Source of the DNA: Sipunculus nudus | Taxonomy: Eukaryota > Annelida > Sipuncula > Golfingiida > Sipunculidae | Direction: 5' to 3' | Assembly (NCBI GenBank): GCA_026874595.1 | Contig: CM049317.1 | Span: 13,508,882 to 13,572,881 of the forward strand | Length of the DNA: 64,000 nucleotides | Shown: piece after piece, positions 36,601-51,600 of the stretch | Position numbering within the stretch: the first letter of the stretch is position 1 | How the letters are laid out: every line of letters starts with the position of its first letter | The notes under the pieces: model-generated | Seen by the model: the letters and a program-made list of their open reading frames with translations, nothing else | The model's database searches: none | Told to the model about the DNA's origin: nothing | Program-made: the position numbers and the translations under genes

Positions 36601-39600
36601 AAAATTTTGTTGTTGTTTAGAATGAATCATTTAGATGAAATATATTTTCCTCTGGATCAAAATGTTTTATTTGCCTGCAAATATTTAATTTACTTATGTT
36701 TATGACTCGCAAATATTAAGAAATGCTGGATGCACATCTTAATTTGACACATTTGAATTTTGATACTTAAAGATAACCCATATATATTTTTGAGTGATGC
36801 TGAAAGAAGAACAAGTGACCCATGGGTCATGACGCTCAGCTGACTTGGAAGAGGTTCGCAAAAGGAAATTTTATCATCAGGTAGTATCATGGTAGTATAT
36901 ACCCATTCAACTGAAGGATCAAACAGATTAACCAACAGGCCAAGATTTAGTCTGTATTTATATATCTCAAAAATAGAGAAAAAATGTGTAAACTTTTAAA
37001 ACTAGAATACGGGTAACCGACAAGTGACTACATGTATCCGCCAAAATCAGAGGTGAACGGGTGAAGTGAGGCATTGATTGAGTGGCAAGGGGAAACAGAG
37101 TGAGGTATGTTGCATATTAGCATGGATGTCTGCAGCCTAAATGTGTATGTAGGTTGTACCACCTACCACAAATCCAGAAAGCTGTCCAAGTTGTATACAC
37201 CTGCAAAATTTTAGGCAGAAAAGTCAAGCCACTACATGTATATGAGCAATTTTTGCCCATGGCAGACAAACAGACAAACACTGTGCAAAAATCTTTGCAG
37301 GTGACCCCTCCAGTTTTGTGTATGATAAAGACCTATGTGAGATCTAAACACATGCACAATTTTGGCCCAATCGGTCAAATGGTTCCTGAGATATGAGCTT
37401 GGATGTGTGCAGCGTTAACAAGAATGTAGGTGGCACCAACTGTCATAAAATCAAGAAAGCTGTCCACAATGTATAAACCTGCAAAATTTTAGGCAGTTAT
37501 GTCGAACCACTACAGAGAAATGAGTGATTTTAGGCCACGGCAGAATAACAGACAGATGCTGTGCAAAAATGGTTGCAGGTGGCGCCACCAGTTTTGCGTA
37601 TGATGAAGAGCTATGTGAGATCTATACACATGCAAAATTTTTGTCCAATCGGTCAAACGGTTCCCGAGATATGAGTTTTGATGTCATCTGCGTGAATGTG
37701 AATGTAGGTGGCGCCCCCTGTCATAAAATCAAGAAAGCTATCCAGGATGTATATGCATGACGAATTTCAGGTGAATTAGTCAATTCACTGCAGAGATACG
37801 AGTGATTTTAACCCAAGGCAGATGAACAGATGGACACTGTGCAAACATGGTTACAGGTGGCGCCACCATTTTTTGTGTATGTTATAAAGCAATCCAAGTG
37901 CTACATTTGTATCAATTTTATTTCCTGATCGGTCAAACGGTTCCCGAGATATGAGGGTTTATTAGTGGAAACAGGCCCACAAATGGACACTGGATAGAGA
38001 AGAAAAGGTCAGAGGTCAACGCAAATTGGTTAGGCACCAGTTCAATTGTGACCCGACAATTGGTGTAAGTTTCAGAAAAATCAGTCCATTAGTTTCCGAG
38101 GAGCTCTATGGAAACGGACGCCGCGGCGGCGGAGGAACTCGGTCAAAAACATAGTATCCGCAAAACTTCGTTTTGTCTGTACAAAAATACAGGTGGCTCC
38201 ACCAGTCTGCAGAAACTAATAAAAACACTTAATGGTCAATATCCATGCAAAGAATCATGGTGATCTTTGCATTAGTTGTTCAGATACTTCAGCTTTTGTA
38301 TTGTCCATTATTCTGAGGGATACTTCGGAGTCCTATAGCTTGAAGGATATGGGTAACAGAGACCTAATTTCAAGTTTCCACAGGCACTTTTCATGGGCCT
38401 TCTTGCATGACAAGAATGAAGATTCTAGGTCCAGTTGTTGCGATTTGTACCCTGTTGACAGATAACCACATCTTTAAAGGTCTCAAAAAAAAGAAAAAAA
38501 TTCGTAAAAATTTGAAAAAAAATAGAGGTGGCACACCCAGTCTGCAGAAACTGATGGAACAGCTCATGATCAATATGTATGCAGAAAATCATGACCATCA
38601 GTGTTGTAGTTATTGAGATACTGCAGTTTTTGGTATCAAATTTTCCATTATTCTGGGGGGGGGGGTATTTTGGAGCCATACAGCTTAAAGAATATGGGTA
38701 ACAGAGACCTTATTTCAGGTTTCCATGGAGACTTTTCATGTGTCTCCCTGTGTGTCAAGAATGAAGATTCTTGGTCCAGTTTTTATGATTTGTGCCCTGT
38801 TAACAGATGTTCATATCTTTAAAGGTCTCAAAAATAGAGAAAAATTTTGTAAAAAAACCCGAACAAATACAGGTGGTGCCACCAGTCTGCAGAAACTTAT
38901 GAAACACTCCATGATCAATATCCATGCAAACAATTATGGTTATCTCTGCATTAGTTGTTCAGATACTTTAGCTTTTGTATCAAATTTTCCATTATTCTGA
39001 GCTGTACTTTGGAGTGCCATAGCTCAAAGGATATGGGTAACAGAGACCAAATTTCAGGTTTCCATGGAGACTTATCATGGGTCTCCCTGTGTGTCAAGAA
39101 TGAAGATTCTAGGTCCAGTCATTACCATTTGTACTCTGTTGACAGATAACTACATCCTTAAAGGTCTCAAAAATGGAGAAAACAATTCGTAAACATTGAA
39201 AAATACAGGTGGCGCCACCAGTCTGCAGAAACTGATGAAACATCTCATGATCAATATGTATGCCGAAAATCATGACCATACGTGATGCAGTTAATGAGAT
39301 ATTGAAGTTTTTGTATGAAATTTTTGACTATTCTGGTGGGTAATTTGGGGCCCCATAGCTCAAAGGATATGGGTAACAGAGACCTAATTTCTGGTTTCCA
39401 TAGAGACTTTTCATAGGTCTCTCAGTGTGTCGAAAATGAAGATTCTAGGTCCAGTCATTAAGATTTGTGCCACGCTAACAGATGACAGCATCCTCAAAGG
39501 TCTCAAAAATAGAGGAAAAAATTGTAAAAAATCAAACAATATAGGTGGCGCCACCAGTCTGCAGGAACTGATCGAACATCTCATGATCAATATGTATGCC

Positions 39601-42600
39601 AAAAATCATGACCATCAGTGATGTAGTTATTGAGATATTGAAGTTTTTGTATGACATTTTTGACTATTCTGGGGGGTACTTTGGGGCCCCATAGCTCGAA
39701 GGATATGGGTAACAGAGACCTAATTTCTGGTTTCCAAGGAGATTTTTCATGGACCTCTCAGTGTGTCAAGAATTAAGATTCTAAGTCCAGTCTTTATGAT
39801 TTGTGCCTTGTTAACAGATGTTCACATTTTTAAAGGTCTCAAAAATAGAGAAAAAAATTCGTAAAAAATCGTAAAATACAGGTGGCACCACCAGTCTGCA
39901 GGAAGTGATGTAACATCTCATGATCAATATGTATGCCAAAAATCATGACCATCAGTCAAGTAGTTAATGAGATATTGAAGTTTTTGTATGAAATTTTTGA
40001 CTTTTCTGGGGGGTACTTTGGGGCCACATAGCTCGAAGGATATGGGTAACAGAGACCTAATTTCTGGTTTCCAAGGAGATTTTTTATGGACCTCTCAGAA
40101 TCCCAAGTTACAAGGTTCTAGGTCCAGTGGTTACGATTTGTGCCTGGTTAACGGACAGACAGACAGACGGACAGACAGACGGACGATGGACAAAGAGTGA
40201 TCGCTATAGCTCAGATGACTTTCAGTCAGCTGAGCTAAAAACATTAAGATAACTGTGTTTGGTAAACATCCTGGAAGATTTAGTATATGAAATTTTTCAA
40301 GCTTTTCGAAAATATATAAAATATAAATCCCTATAACTTTACTCACCTGTTGCGTCTGCTTGGAGATAAGCCTCTGCGACGTGGACTTGGCCTTCTGGGA
40401 GATCGACTTCGCTGCCTTGACGTTTGGAACCTTCTTTGTGGTGATCTGCTTGACCTTCGGGGTGACCTTGTACGGTCAGTTGACCTTCTGGGAGATCGAG
40501 TCCTTCTAGGTGGAGATCTCCTGGGAGGTGAGGGTCGTCTCCTTGGTGACGAACCACGTCGCCTTGGTGATCTACTGCGTTTTCTTGGAGACCAGCTCCT
40601 CCTTGGAGACCGTTTCCGTGGTGACTGGGTGCGTCTTTTAGGGGAAGGACTCCTCTTTCTTGAGACTGAGGATCTCTCAGGTTTCTGTGGCGATGGACTC
40701 TCACTTGTTCGTGGGGATGGTTTGCTTCGGGAGTCACTACCTTCTGATCCTTTGCTCAATGTGTTGGAATTCCTATGATCGGGAGAGTGAGTTGTTTGAT
40801 CAGGCACCTTAACACTGCTACTTCTACTTGTGGATTGGTGTCTCTCTTCTTGAACTCTTGGACTTGGTTGTTTAGGGGGCACTTGTGGCAGTGGTATCCT
40901 ATAAACAAACAAAGTGAATTATGAAAATCTGCAAAAAATATACAGTCAGCACAATTATGCATCATACAACTTCCAGTCAATGGTGGATATAAATGAAAGA
41001 ATATGATTTAAAAAAAAAAGAAGAAAACTTAATAGTTATAGACTTAAATTTCCTCAATTACTTGTGTTTCATATATAATAATATTTAATACTACATTACA
41101 TTACATTACAATATACTATATAAGGTTTATTATATATGTTTTATTCTAATTTATGCAACAGATTTCTGGAAGGGTAGGGCCATGGTCTCTTGGTCCCAAT
41201 AACTAAGGACCGTGGAAGAGGAAAACTAAAAAGTAAAGGAATGTGTATTGTCAGGCACCTCTGGATCTAAAGTGATCTATACACAGGCTTAGGAAATCAT
41301 TAAATCTATTTTTATTTAGATCTGATAACTGATAATATTAATAATAAAATAAAGATATTTCACATTTTCGGGAACATATAAGATAAATAAAGCATAATTG
41401 AAATCAATTAAAACAAAGAATCTTGCAGAAAACTGTATTGACTGTTACCCTGAGTACACAGTCCAGTAGCTAAGAATCTTTATTTAGCATAAAACTGAAT
41501 GAATTTTTCATTAGAAGGAAATCTGATGATATCTGATAATATATCATCAAAAAAGGTAAAGTTGTCATTTTCAGACAGGCAGACAGATGGAGAATTAAAA
41601 AGCAATTCAGTTCAAGTTAACCTTTAGGAGAACCATAATACCATATTTAAATGAATAAAAAATATTTTACCATTCAGAAGTTACCATTCAGAAAAGATAA
41701 ATGATGCATGGACCACCTAGCAGATGTAATGAATTTAAATGATACCCAAAATGTATGACATGTTACTCACTCATCCATTCTGGGTGGTGGTGGTGATGGC
41801 GGAGGAGACTTGCTCTTTGATCTGCTTTTTGATCGTGACCTTGAACTTCTGGCAGAACCTGATGATGACCTTGACCTTCTGTCACTTTTGGGTGGCTCAA
41901 CTGGAGACATAGACTTTCGCTCTAGCTCGGTCTCTTGTACTTTCTCTGGTGGGGTAACACTCCTTTTTTGCCGAGGTGAATGTGATTTTTTCAATTTTTT
42001 GGGACTTTCTCGCTCATCTCCTGATTCTGAGCTGTAGCTTGAGCTAGATGAGCTATCACTAGTTCCTGAGGATCTCTGATCATATGACTCTTTATGCAAA
42101 TTGGTTTGATTCTGCTCACTTGTATCCATTGCTTCCTCTGGAGCTTGATTGTCTTGAGCATGATGTTCTTCGGCCATTTGTATGGGTTTCACAGGAGTGG
42201 GTGACCTTGACCTTGAAGATGCAGATGACCTTTCTGACCTTGACCTTTTTTCCCTTTCAGGACTTTCAGATGGGGACCTTGACCTTGATTTATGTTGTTT
42301 TAGAGTTGGTTGTTCACGCTCCCTTTCTTCCTCAGAGCTGAGTAAGAGTATAATGATCTCATTTTTTTTAAGGAACTCAGTTATATTTGTTGAAAAAAAA
42401 AATCAGCCTGTCAGAACATTCAGCAAAATACCTATATCAAAATAAATATAAATTCTTTAATATTTTAAAATTTACAAAAATAAGATTATTATTTGCATTA
42501 AGATTTTCATAACTTATGATTTTTAAATATTTTGTTTAGTTATATCAATGCACAAAAAAACTGTCCATAAAGCATTATACTATCCATTATTAAACTTCTT

Positions 42601-45600
42601 TAACTGAACCTGGTTATTTTCCCAAAGTGCTATATTACTAATAAATTCATTTATTTTATATTTATTTCTCTACTATATTTTATATATGTTTTCAAATATA
42701 TATGTGCACAATAGATCTGTATAGAGTATAGATTACATATGAATAAATCCACATAAAGTATGTCTGAAATATTACATGTGGGGTTCAATTACCTGGCTTC
42801 TTGCTCTTGTGACACATTGACATCCATTGGTTGCCCAGGTGATGGGGATTTCTTGTCTGGAGCCTTGTCAAGGGAGACCTATGATAACACCAAAAAAAAT
42901 CTCATGGAACTTCCTAATGATATTATTACTAGTATGACAGGTCTATCAATAGGAAGAAAGAGTGGAGAGTCCTGGATACTCAGACCAAAATATTGAGGAA
43001 ATCCATAGGATTTGGGAAGATCTCGAAGTGGGGGATCATATCTGGAAGGATTATAAACCAAGTGAATCAAACTTACAAGTATTTTGCACTATTATTGCAT
43101 CAATAAATGCTTATATATTATGTCATTATATGATTATATGATTATATGAATATGTTATTTAATAATTGTTTGTTAATTGTAGTGCAGTTTTAACATAACT
43201 AACTGGATTGTTTGAGGTTGTCATCAATGGTTAGTAACTGCTACAAGTGCTAACTTTAGTCCACTTTGTCATACAGCCAGAAAGTTTGTGTAAGACCAGA
43301 CGTATGGGCACCCAGAACTTAGCATTTGAGAGAGATTTCAAGCATCTCAGATGGTTCCTAAAAGCCCTGGTATTAGTTGCTTCCAGTGATGAAGGTCTTG
43401 AGTCAGGATTTGGACTAGAGTTAGAATATAAGTCCACTTTTCAGGGACTTGGACTCAGACTTGGACTCTGACTTGGACTCTGACTCAGAAGTAAAGATTC
43501 AAGAATCAGAGTCCATCCCGAGTCCAGCATAAATAAAGCTCTCTCATAACACCTGACTGTCTGATTAGACATTCCTCCGTACAAAATTAAATATGAGGAC
43601 AAACATGAGCAAACTAATGACAGAATATTACAAAAGCACGTTAAGGCTATGTACCAAACTCAATCTCTATACTCAAAGTTGAATATAGTTTAATATTAAA
43701 GCAAAGACCTTTTGTAAATTCTCTTAATATATACATAATTATCTCAATGATCTGAGTTCCAAAAGACTTTAACAGCGGATTCGGACTTGAATGTCAACGA
43801 CTCAGACTTGAACTTGAGTGGCTTGGACTAGGAATTGTACTCAGACTAGGATGCTGTGTATTTGACTACAATACAGGCTGCTTCAAGCTGTTCAGCACTG
43901 GCTAGCAGTTCAGTGAAACCTCTCCTTACAGCTACCTCTGTACTTAGGACACCTACTTTTTACTTATGGGGCGTCCCTTAAAAATTTACATTTATCATCA
44001 TATATTTATTTTCTCAATTTGGGGGGAACCTCTCTACTCTGAATTACGGCCTGTTAAAAGAGGAAACAAAGCTGTTAAATCACGTCTGTATTGTGGGCAG
44101 AGAAACAGGTTAGCCATGGGCAAACACGGACAACATTTGATCTTTAGCTGCCAGCCATTCGACTGAAGCTTGTGCAATGTGCATGGCCACCAAACATCAA
44201 TAGTGGCTTTCCTTATATGCTGTGAGGGGTGCTGGGGTGAGCCTTTTTTCGTATACATATAATATATATTTTATTTTTTTAATAACAAACTGGTGTGATT
44301 TTCTTGCGTTCCTAAAAGGTCCTGAAATTCATAACCTTCCTGCTAAGGGCACCTCTCTATGGTGGGTAAAATATCTATAAGTGCTCGTAATCAGAGTCCC
44401 CATTGTATATTCTATTCTTTTGATGGACATTTTGATGGCCTGCAGAGGGTCCTTGTTGATTATAATAAATGATCTGTCAGGTTTGTGAAAATTATCCTAT
44501 GATCAATCTTGCAGTAGCATTATCAGTTACAAAGATTTAGATTTTATGATGAGGAAATCATCCATTCTTGGGATGATTCAGACTTGGAACTATCAGCTTT
44601 AACATCAATACAATGAACCAAAGACAAGACTTTACAATCTGATTTAAGCAGGTTAAGATAAGTACACTTTGAGTAAGGCAATTTCAATTTGGACCCATGT
44701 AATCTCCTCAAATTTATTACAGTAAAAAATATTCTTCCTGAATGAGAGAATCTCCCTTTGGAATGTATGGATAAACAATATTTCTTTTTTATGTTCAAGG
44801 TACTGATAGTCTGATACACCAGTGTTTACTGTACTTAATGTTCACAAACCTCATCCGTCTTCTCAGGAGCATCGCTGTCACCCTCCGGCTCCTCTGGGGG
44901 CTTCCAGTCCCTGCCCTGTAATGATAAAAAAATAAGATAAGGCCTAAAAAATAAGGTTTGGTTCTCAGGCACTTTTTTTCATAAATCAATGCAGTCGGGC
45001 ACCTTTTTATTTTTAAATTTTTTTGTGTTTCGATAAAAATGTAAAATGATAAGGGAAAAGCATGATATTAACAGATTTTTTTAGCTTAACAAGGGACCCA
45101 TGGGTCACAGCGCTCAGCTGATTGTGATTGGACCATAAATGTTTCTCCATTGTGATACTATATCGAGTCGATAAATCTTATGAATATTATGGACATGTTG
45201 GGCTATTATAGAGGAAAGTAATGTAATATGTGAGTAAATAATAAATGAAATAACCTGACTGATGGATTAAGAGTAAAATATAGTGGTTTATTTTTTATTT
45301 ATTTAGGAGGGGTTGAAAATTGCAATATATCTGAGCAAATATGAATGCAATGACAGCAGTAATAAGAAGTAGTAGAATGATGAAAGACTATTTGTTGAAG
45401 GATCTATAGTGTATGGAAGTCTGCAAGATTTCAGTTTGACAGATATGATGTTACGATTTACTATGCTGATGAGGGGATTTATGAATTTGTTACTGTATGA
45501 CACAATATCTCTTCAGTCTTCACAATGTACATTATTTTGATGCCCACTATGTCTACATATTACACAATATTGACATAATTTCTGGCATGTACATAGATAC

Positions 45601-48600
45601 CTATGGACAAATAGTTATACAAAATATTAAAGTATGAATATATCCGATTCATCTTGTTCTTGTTTACGGAGGCTGACATTGGGATGGGGCTCAGAGAAGG
45701 GAACAGTGAGGGCAGCTATGAGGTGGATGTAAAGAGAAAAGGAGAGGGAGAGAGAGAAAGAGAGAAAGAGAGAGGGGATGGAGCATTCAACAGTACTTAA
45801 ACACCTGGAAGGTTAAAATCTAAAATATTAAGAAAAGCAGATAAAGTCTGATCGGAAATGTAATCTTGGCCATGGTTGGTTGATATGATTGAAGAAATTG
45901 TTGCAAATAATATTCTGAGATCTGACCATGTGTTTCCATTGGTTACCTTTTTGATAAGCTGTTGACAGTTCAACAGTTTACAGATTTGTTTAATGAGATC
46001 CAATTATTTTAATAGACCTATTTTCTATTTTTATCATATTATACAGTTGTCATAAAGTCCCCACTTAACAGGTGGAAGGATTGACGGGGGGGAGGGGGGT
46101 TATGATGGGAGTTTATTCATAATTATTAAATATTTAAGCAGGCAGAAAGGAGGAGAAACAAAGCAAATCATTTTTATTCCCATTCTACTGAGCCAGGAAA
46201 AATTAACAATATTTGCCTTTATTCCTTTTTTTCAATACATCATTTTTTCCAGGTTTAAAAATGTAACTACACATTTACAGTATAACATATATATATATAT
46301 ATGAATATTTCAGTTGATTCACATTTCTAAATTGCTTCAACATTCATAGCTAATTAATCTGGTGTATAGTACCTGTCAACAGAATGGAGTGCAAGGAGAA
46401 TGGGAGGCTTAGGGGTGAGAGAGAATGGGAGAGAAAGAGAGAGAGAGAAAGAGAGAGAAAAGAGAGAGAGCAAGAGAGAGTGAGCTAGACTGTCATGGAT
46501 AGAGAGAGAGAGATTGAGCATGAGAGAGAGAGAGAGAGACTGCCAGAGAGAGAGAGAGGCTCTCTGGTAATTACTGCCTGACCCAGCCTGACCCAGACAA
46601 TCACAGAGGCAGTGGCTAGGTCAGAAGTTGAACTGGTTATGTAATACTGGCCAAGCACACATTTCACTGACTAGATAAAAATAATCAAGGCATGGTGCTT
46701 GAAAACTTAAATGACATCTACAGATTTTGATCAATTGGTTTCAAATTTCAGATTTTAACAGTTGAAATGCTTATGTGTACATGCTGTGAAAATTAAATCC
46801 ACAGCACTAACACTAGCAACAGGAAATAAATGTCCACTGTAAGTCATGTTAATTATCATGCATGCTTTTTACAAAGGAGTTAACTGTTATTCAATAATTT
46901 CAAGTTGCCCATAGCCAAAAGTACCACTAGCACAAATGATATGAGAGTTAAACTATTCATTAAAAATTAATTGGAATTATTGGGCAAAATATAATTTTAA
47001 TTAAAAAATATTAACAGTAACATTTGAAAAGATTTTTTTAATAATATAATTGAAATAAATGATTAAAATAAAATTATAAAATATATTCATGAATGCATTA
47101 ATGAATACATTTTCAAAGTATTTGCACTCAAATTCTTTCTTTTTACCTGTATTAGTATTTGTATTAATTTACATTATTGAACTATTGAATTTTTTTTAAA
47201 TCATATTTGAATACAATTATTGAGTATTCACTCAAGGTCTCATATTTATTCAGTTTCAGTCGAACTAAACTGTTGAGAATCCAGAATATACAAATTTCAC
47301 AAATTTAAATAATGATTGCAACTACCTGGTTTTATGGCTTTAATTTATAAAAAAAATATTATATTCACTTTTGAATACTTTTACATCACTGTCAAGACAC
47401 TTATGACAATTATCAACATTACAGACATCATAATGAGAACTTGTCTTTAAGACCTGATTTTTTTATCAGATTTTAAAAATTTTATTTTTTTTTAAATTTG
47501 TATCAGAGAAAAGAAAATAATCTCTACTTCGAAACTAATACATGTGTTAAAAATAACCCAAGGATCAAAACAAACCAATATATTATACAAGGAGCAAACT
47601 GGAGTTGGGAATGTTTAATTTTATTAACTGAAATAAAGTTATCAGAAATATAAATTTTGATTATTTACCCAGTATCATGTAACAGCTGATACAGCCATGA
47701 GTCTGAATGTTATTATTCAAACATATTGGCATCTTTAATGAGCACTTGTCTGAGTAATTTTTTTTTAATCTTTGACATATTTCATTTTTTTTAAATTTTG
47801 TAATAAAAACAAGGGACCTATGGGTCACGGCGCTCAGCTGTTATATAAGATAAAAAAATATGATTTTGAAATGAGGCACATGCTGGTTTTGTGTGGAAAT
47901 AAATATAAGCTGTATTATGAGTTGTTAGTGTTAAGCTTATGTATGATTTTGATAGTTTCTTTGGAGAAAGGGAAGAGATTGATTTCATTTATTTTATTAA
48001 CAAATGGAGTGCCACTGTCATACAGATTTTGACTTGGCCATATAACTGATAAGCAGCACATATAAGATAAAGAGTTTAACTATTTATTAAAATTTAATAA
48101 CAAATATTGTGCCAAATATAATTTTTATTAAAAATAATAAAAGAATCATATGATTTTTTAAATAAAATATAACTGAAATGATTAAAATAATATTATAGAA
48201 TATATTCATGAATGCATTCATGAATACATTTTGAAAGTATTTGCACTGGTATTCAAATACTTTCATTTTTACCTGAATTCCCATTCTTATGCAAGAAATT
48301 TTATAATGGAGTACATATTCATATTCATATTCATATACATTTGCCAAGTATTCGCACCATGTCTGGTATTTATTTATTTTTAGCCAAACAATGATGTTGA
48401 GAATCCAGAATATAAACAAAGGACCCATGGGTCACAACAACCAGCTTAAGTTTGAAAATTTTGCAAATGCAAAATATGAAAAATATTCTATTGTAATGTT
48501 TTTTATTTATATAAGCATATGAGAAGCTAAGAGGAAAGGGCCCTCCTACTTGGTTATAGTAAAGTTCTCAATATATGATTGCAAACTAATACTCTGACAA

Positions 48601-51600
48601 GACTGTCATGAAGAAAAACAGTAAAAGTTTTGAGATACTGTGATGCATATGAAAAATTTGCAGATGGACAGGCAAGTGGACAGAATGGACTAATACCTTC
48701 ATTTCACTTTCAAGGTAATAATGCATTTAAGTTTATATATAACAACATGGCATCTACAAAATTATTCCTTGAATCCCTATTAAAACGTTTTGCACATTGG
48801 AGTTTTCAGTACATGCTTAATTTTATTCACCGAAATAAAATAAAAGATTCAGTACATTTGATAAAATAAAAACATCTTTTCAAATAAAGTATACACACTG
48901 TTGGTTGAATGAGGGACAAACAATATCATTATGCTAATTACAATCTCAGCTATAATTAATTACTGGAATTAATAGTCAATTTCACACTTGGTGAAGTTTT
49001 ACTCTTCTGAAGTAAAGCATTACTTATCTGATGAACATCCACACTTTCATAGCAATACATCACTTTGTGGACACAATTAAATGTGCACTTTAATCATTGT
49101 AACCCTTGTGGTACAATACAAAATCTAAAATGTAGCACGTCCAAGAATAAAATAAAATACAGAAAATTATAACATTCATCTAGTTTATGCACCAGCTGGG
49201 GGGGGGGGGGTGAGTGCAGGGCAGAGGGGAAGCCTGCTAGTGGTGGCTAAGCTGGGCCAAGACAAGCTGCCTGGGGTGGGTTACATAATGCAAGTGAAGG
49301 CTGTACTACTAGGTGGGCCAGATGTAAACAACACTTGACATGGTGTATGAAAACAGGAATAAAAGCTATTCTTTCCAATCAATTTCTTTGAAATTTTAAA
49401 AGATTAAATCCCTATGTATATATGCTGTGAAAATTAAATCACAGTGTTTAGCTTATGTATGATTTTGATAGTATCTTTGGAGACAGGGAAGAGGACTGAT
49501 TTCATTTATTTTATTAACAAATGAAGTGCTATTGTCACACAGATTTGGACTTGGCCATATAACTTATAAGCAGCACATATAATAAAAGAGTTTAACTATT
49601 TATTAAAATCGAATAACAAATATTGTGCCAATATAATTTTGATTTAAAAAAAATAAGAAAATCATATGATTTTTTAAAATAAAATATAACTGAAATGATT
49701 ATTGAAATAATATTATAGAATATATTCATGAATGCATGCATGAATACATTTTGAAAGTTTCTGCACTGGTATTCAAATACTTTCATTATTACCTGAATTC
49801 CTATTCTTATGCAATAAAATTTTTTCATGCAGTATATATTCATATTCGTATTCAAATACATTTGCACAGCATTCGCACCATGTCTAGTATTTATTCAGTT
49901 TTAGCCAAACAATGATGTTGAGAATCCAGAATATACAAAATTCACAAATTTAAATAATGATCATAAGTACCTGGTTTTATGGCTTTTATTTATATTAAAA
50001 AAAAACAAATGTAATATATTCACTTTGGACTACTTTCACATCAATCTACACACTAGACACAGTAGGAATCTAGATTAATATTATCAACTGCATCTTTGTC
50101 TATCATTAATTTCCTTCATATGATCCCTACTGATTAGTAATGAATAATATGATTTATTTTTTTATCATTAAAATTTAACTGAAAAATTCCATAGGTGACT
50201 GCATGGTGTTATTTGGAATAACATTGACACTGACATTCTATCAATCCATACAAGATTCTTACATCATCAGTAACTGCAAGTTAATTTCCTGTTACTCATC
50301 AACTAACAAATTCCTTTTCTATTAATTTTTCTTTAATTTGTTATTAAAAACTAATAAAAAATTATTAATTTATTGTTAATTGTTATGTTGTTTTTCAAAA
50401 CAACTATTAGATGAGTTGGGCTGGACACCTGGATCAACTGTGGCTGGGCATTAGCTGCCTGGCTGCCCCAGTGTATGCTTCGCTCATGCATGCATAATCT
50501 GATGAAAGGTCAACAAGGTCAACATACAGGTGACTGAAGAGGGGCTGTATTGAGCCTGGGTCTGACATGGTCTCATAAAACATTAATAAAAGCTACAATA
50601 TTTGGCCAATTTCTTTCAGCTTTCTGAACTACAAAGATGAAATCCTTATGTGTGCATGATATGAAAATTATATCAACAGTGCTCTCAGGAAACAAACGTG
50701 CCATGGTCAAAGTTGGGCAAAATTTAAGGTACTAATTTTATATTTATACTAATAACTTATAAAATTTGAAAAATTCAGAACTAATTTTTGGTATACAATT
50801 GAATCTTGATTAAATAATGTTACATCCCTGACAAAAAATCTCTAGCTTCAGCAATCCTCTTGTTAAGGGAGTAAATATATTTCTTGATTTTTTTAAAAAG
50901 TGCATTATGTTTGGGCCCATAACTTAAAACAATTACGCAATACTGACATCATTTCTGGCATGTGCATAGCGAATGTATAGAAAAATATGTATATTATATA
51001 TGATCAAAGTCAGATCAGTGGTTTTGACATTAGGCAGTCTTACAGTGTAACAATGGGTTTTTAATGGAAAAATGAAGTTTTTCATTAATATTTTGAAGGA
51101 GTTAAGTCCTAGTGATCAAATTCTTGGCATGGTAGGGGATTTTGGAGACATCTAACTGTATGCCAAATTTAAGGAACTTAGAGCTGAAGCTGGGGAGCTG
51201 AGCTCTAGCAAACTGCATAACACTAGCTTGATGTAAACAATGTGTGACATGGTGCTTAAAAACTTGAATAAAATCTACAGTTTTTGATCAACTGTTTTAA
51301 ATTTTTGGTATTAAAAGTTTAAATGGTAAAAAAACATGCTTTGAAATTTAAATCCTCAGCAGTTACAGGGAAAAAAGGTGCCATGGTCAAACTTGGGCAA
51401 AATTTAAGGTACCATTATTATATTTTTGCCAATATTTAAAAAAAATTAACAGATTTTGATCTAATTTTTGGTATACAATTAAATTTTGATCAATTAAAGT
51501 TGTATTATTGAAAAAAAGTCCCTAGCTTTAACACTTTTGGTCTTAAGGGACCAAATATCTTTCCTGATTTTTTTACAAAGTCCATTATGTTTGGGCCCAT

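Larger units (their letters stand above)
36811..40241. mobile_element. Family A: Helentron-like non-autonomous element with nested family B copy
   Basis: The 5' end has the 14-bp palindrome TGACCCATGGGTCA and then GCTCAGCTGACT (36834-36845). The 3' end is an ACGGACAGACAG microsatellite (about 40151-40184), GTGATCGCTATAG, and a hairpin at 40209-40235 (GCTCAGATGACT / AGTCAGCTGAGC, loop TTC), then TAAAAA. The 3' arm is the exact complement of the 5' GCTCAGCTGACT. This asymmetry of terminal repeats plus a 3' hairpin is the Helentron/HINE design (Helitron-related). No Rep/helicase is present. Confidence 0.68.
36570..40346. other. SR-cyclophilin intron filled by family A and B elements (3.8 kb)
   Basis: Almost entirely repeat: a family A element with an inserted family B element and a six-unit array. 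No exon seen. Confidence 0.65.

Noticed and set aside
38232-39621. Several 60-90-codon ORFs with similar peptides (for example KDMGNRDLISGFHGDF)
   Set aside because: They recur with the 337-bp unit and do not stay in one frame between units; repeat artefacts rather than a protein family.
40350-40778. 142-codon plus ORF rich in Leu, Gly and Asp
   Set aside because: Antisense of SPRR-repeat coding sequence, a known source of long spurious ORFs.
43911-44404. Further Tigger-like element
   Set aside because: Ends CAGTGAAACC and (reverse complement) CAATGGGGAC match poorly, and a TA is clear only on the right side. Kept only as a weak note in the intron entry.
48087-48428. 113-codon minus-strand ORF
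   Set aside because: Consists mainly of Ile/Tyr/Asn/Lys from AT-rich repeat DNA. A shifted version appears in the duplicate copy at 49592-49867, so it is a repeat artefact.
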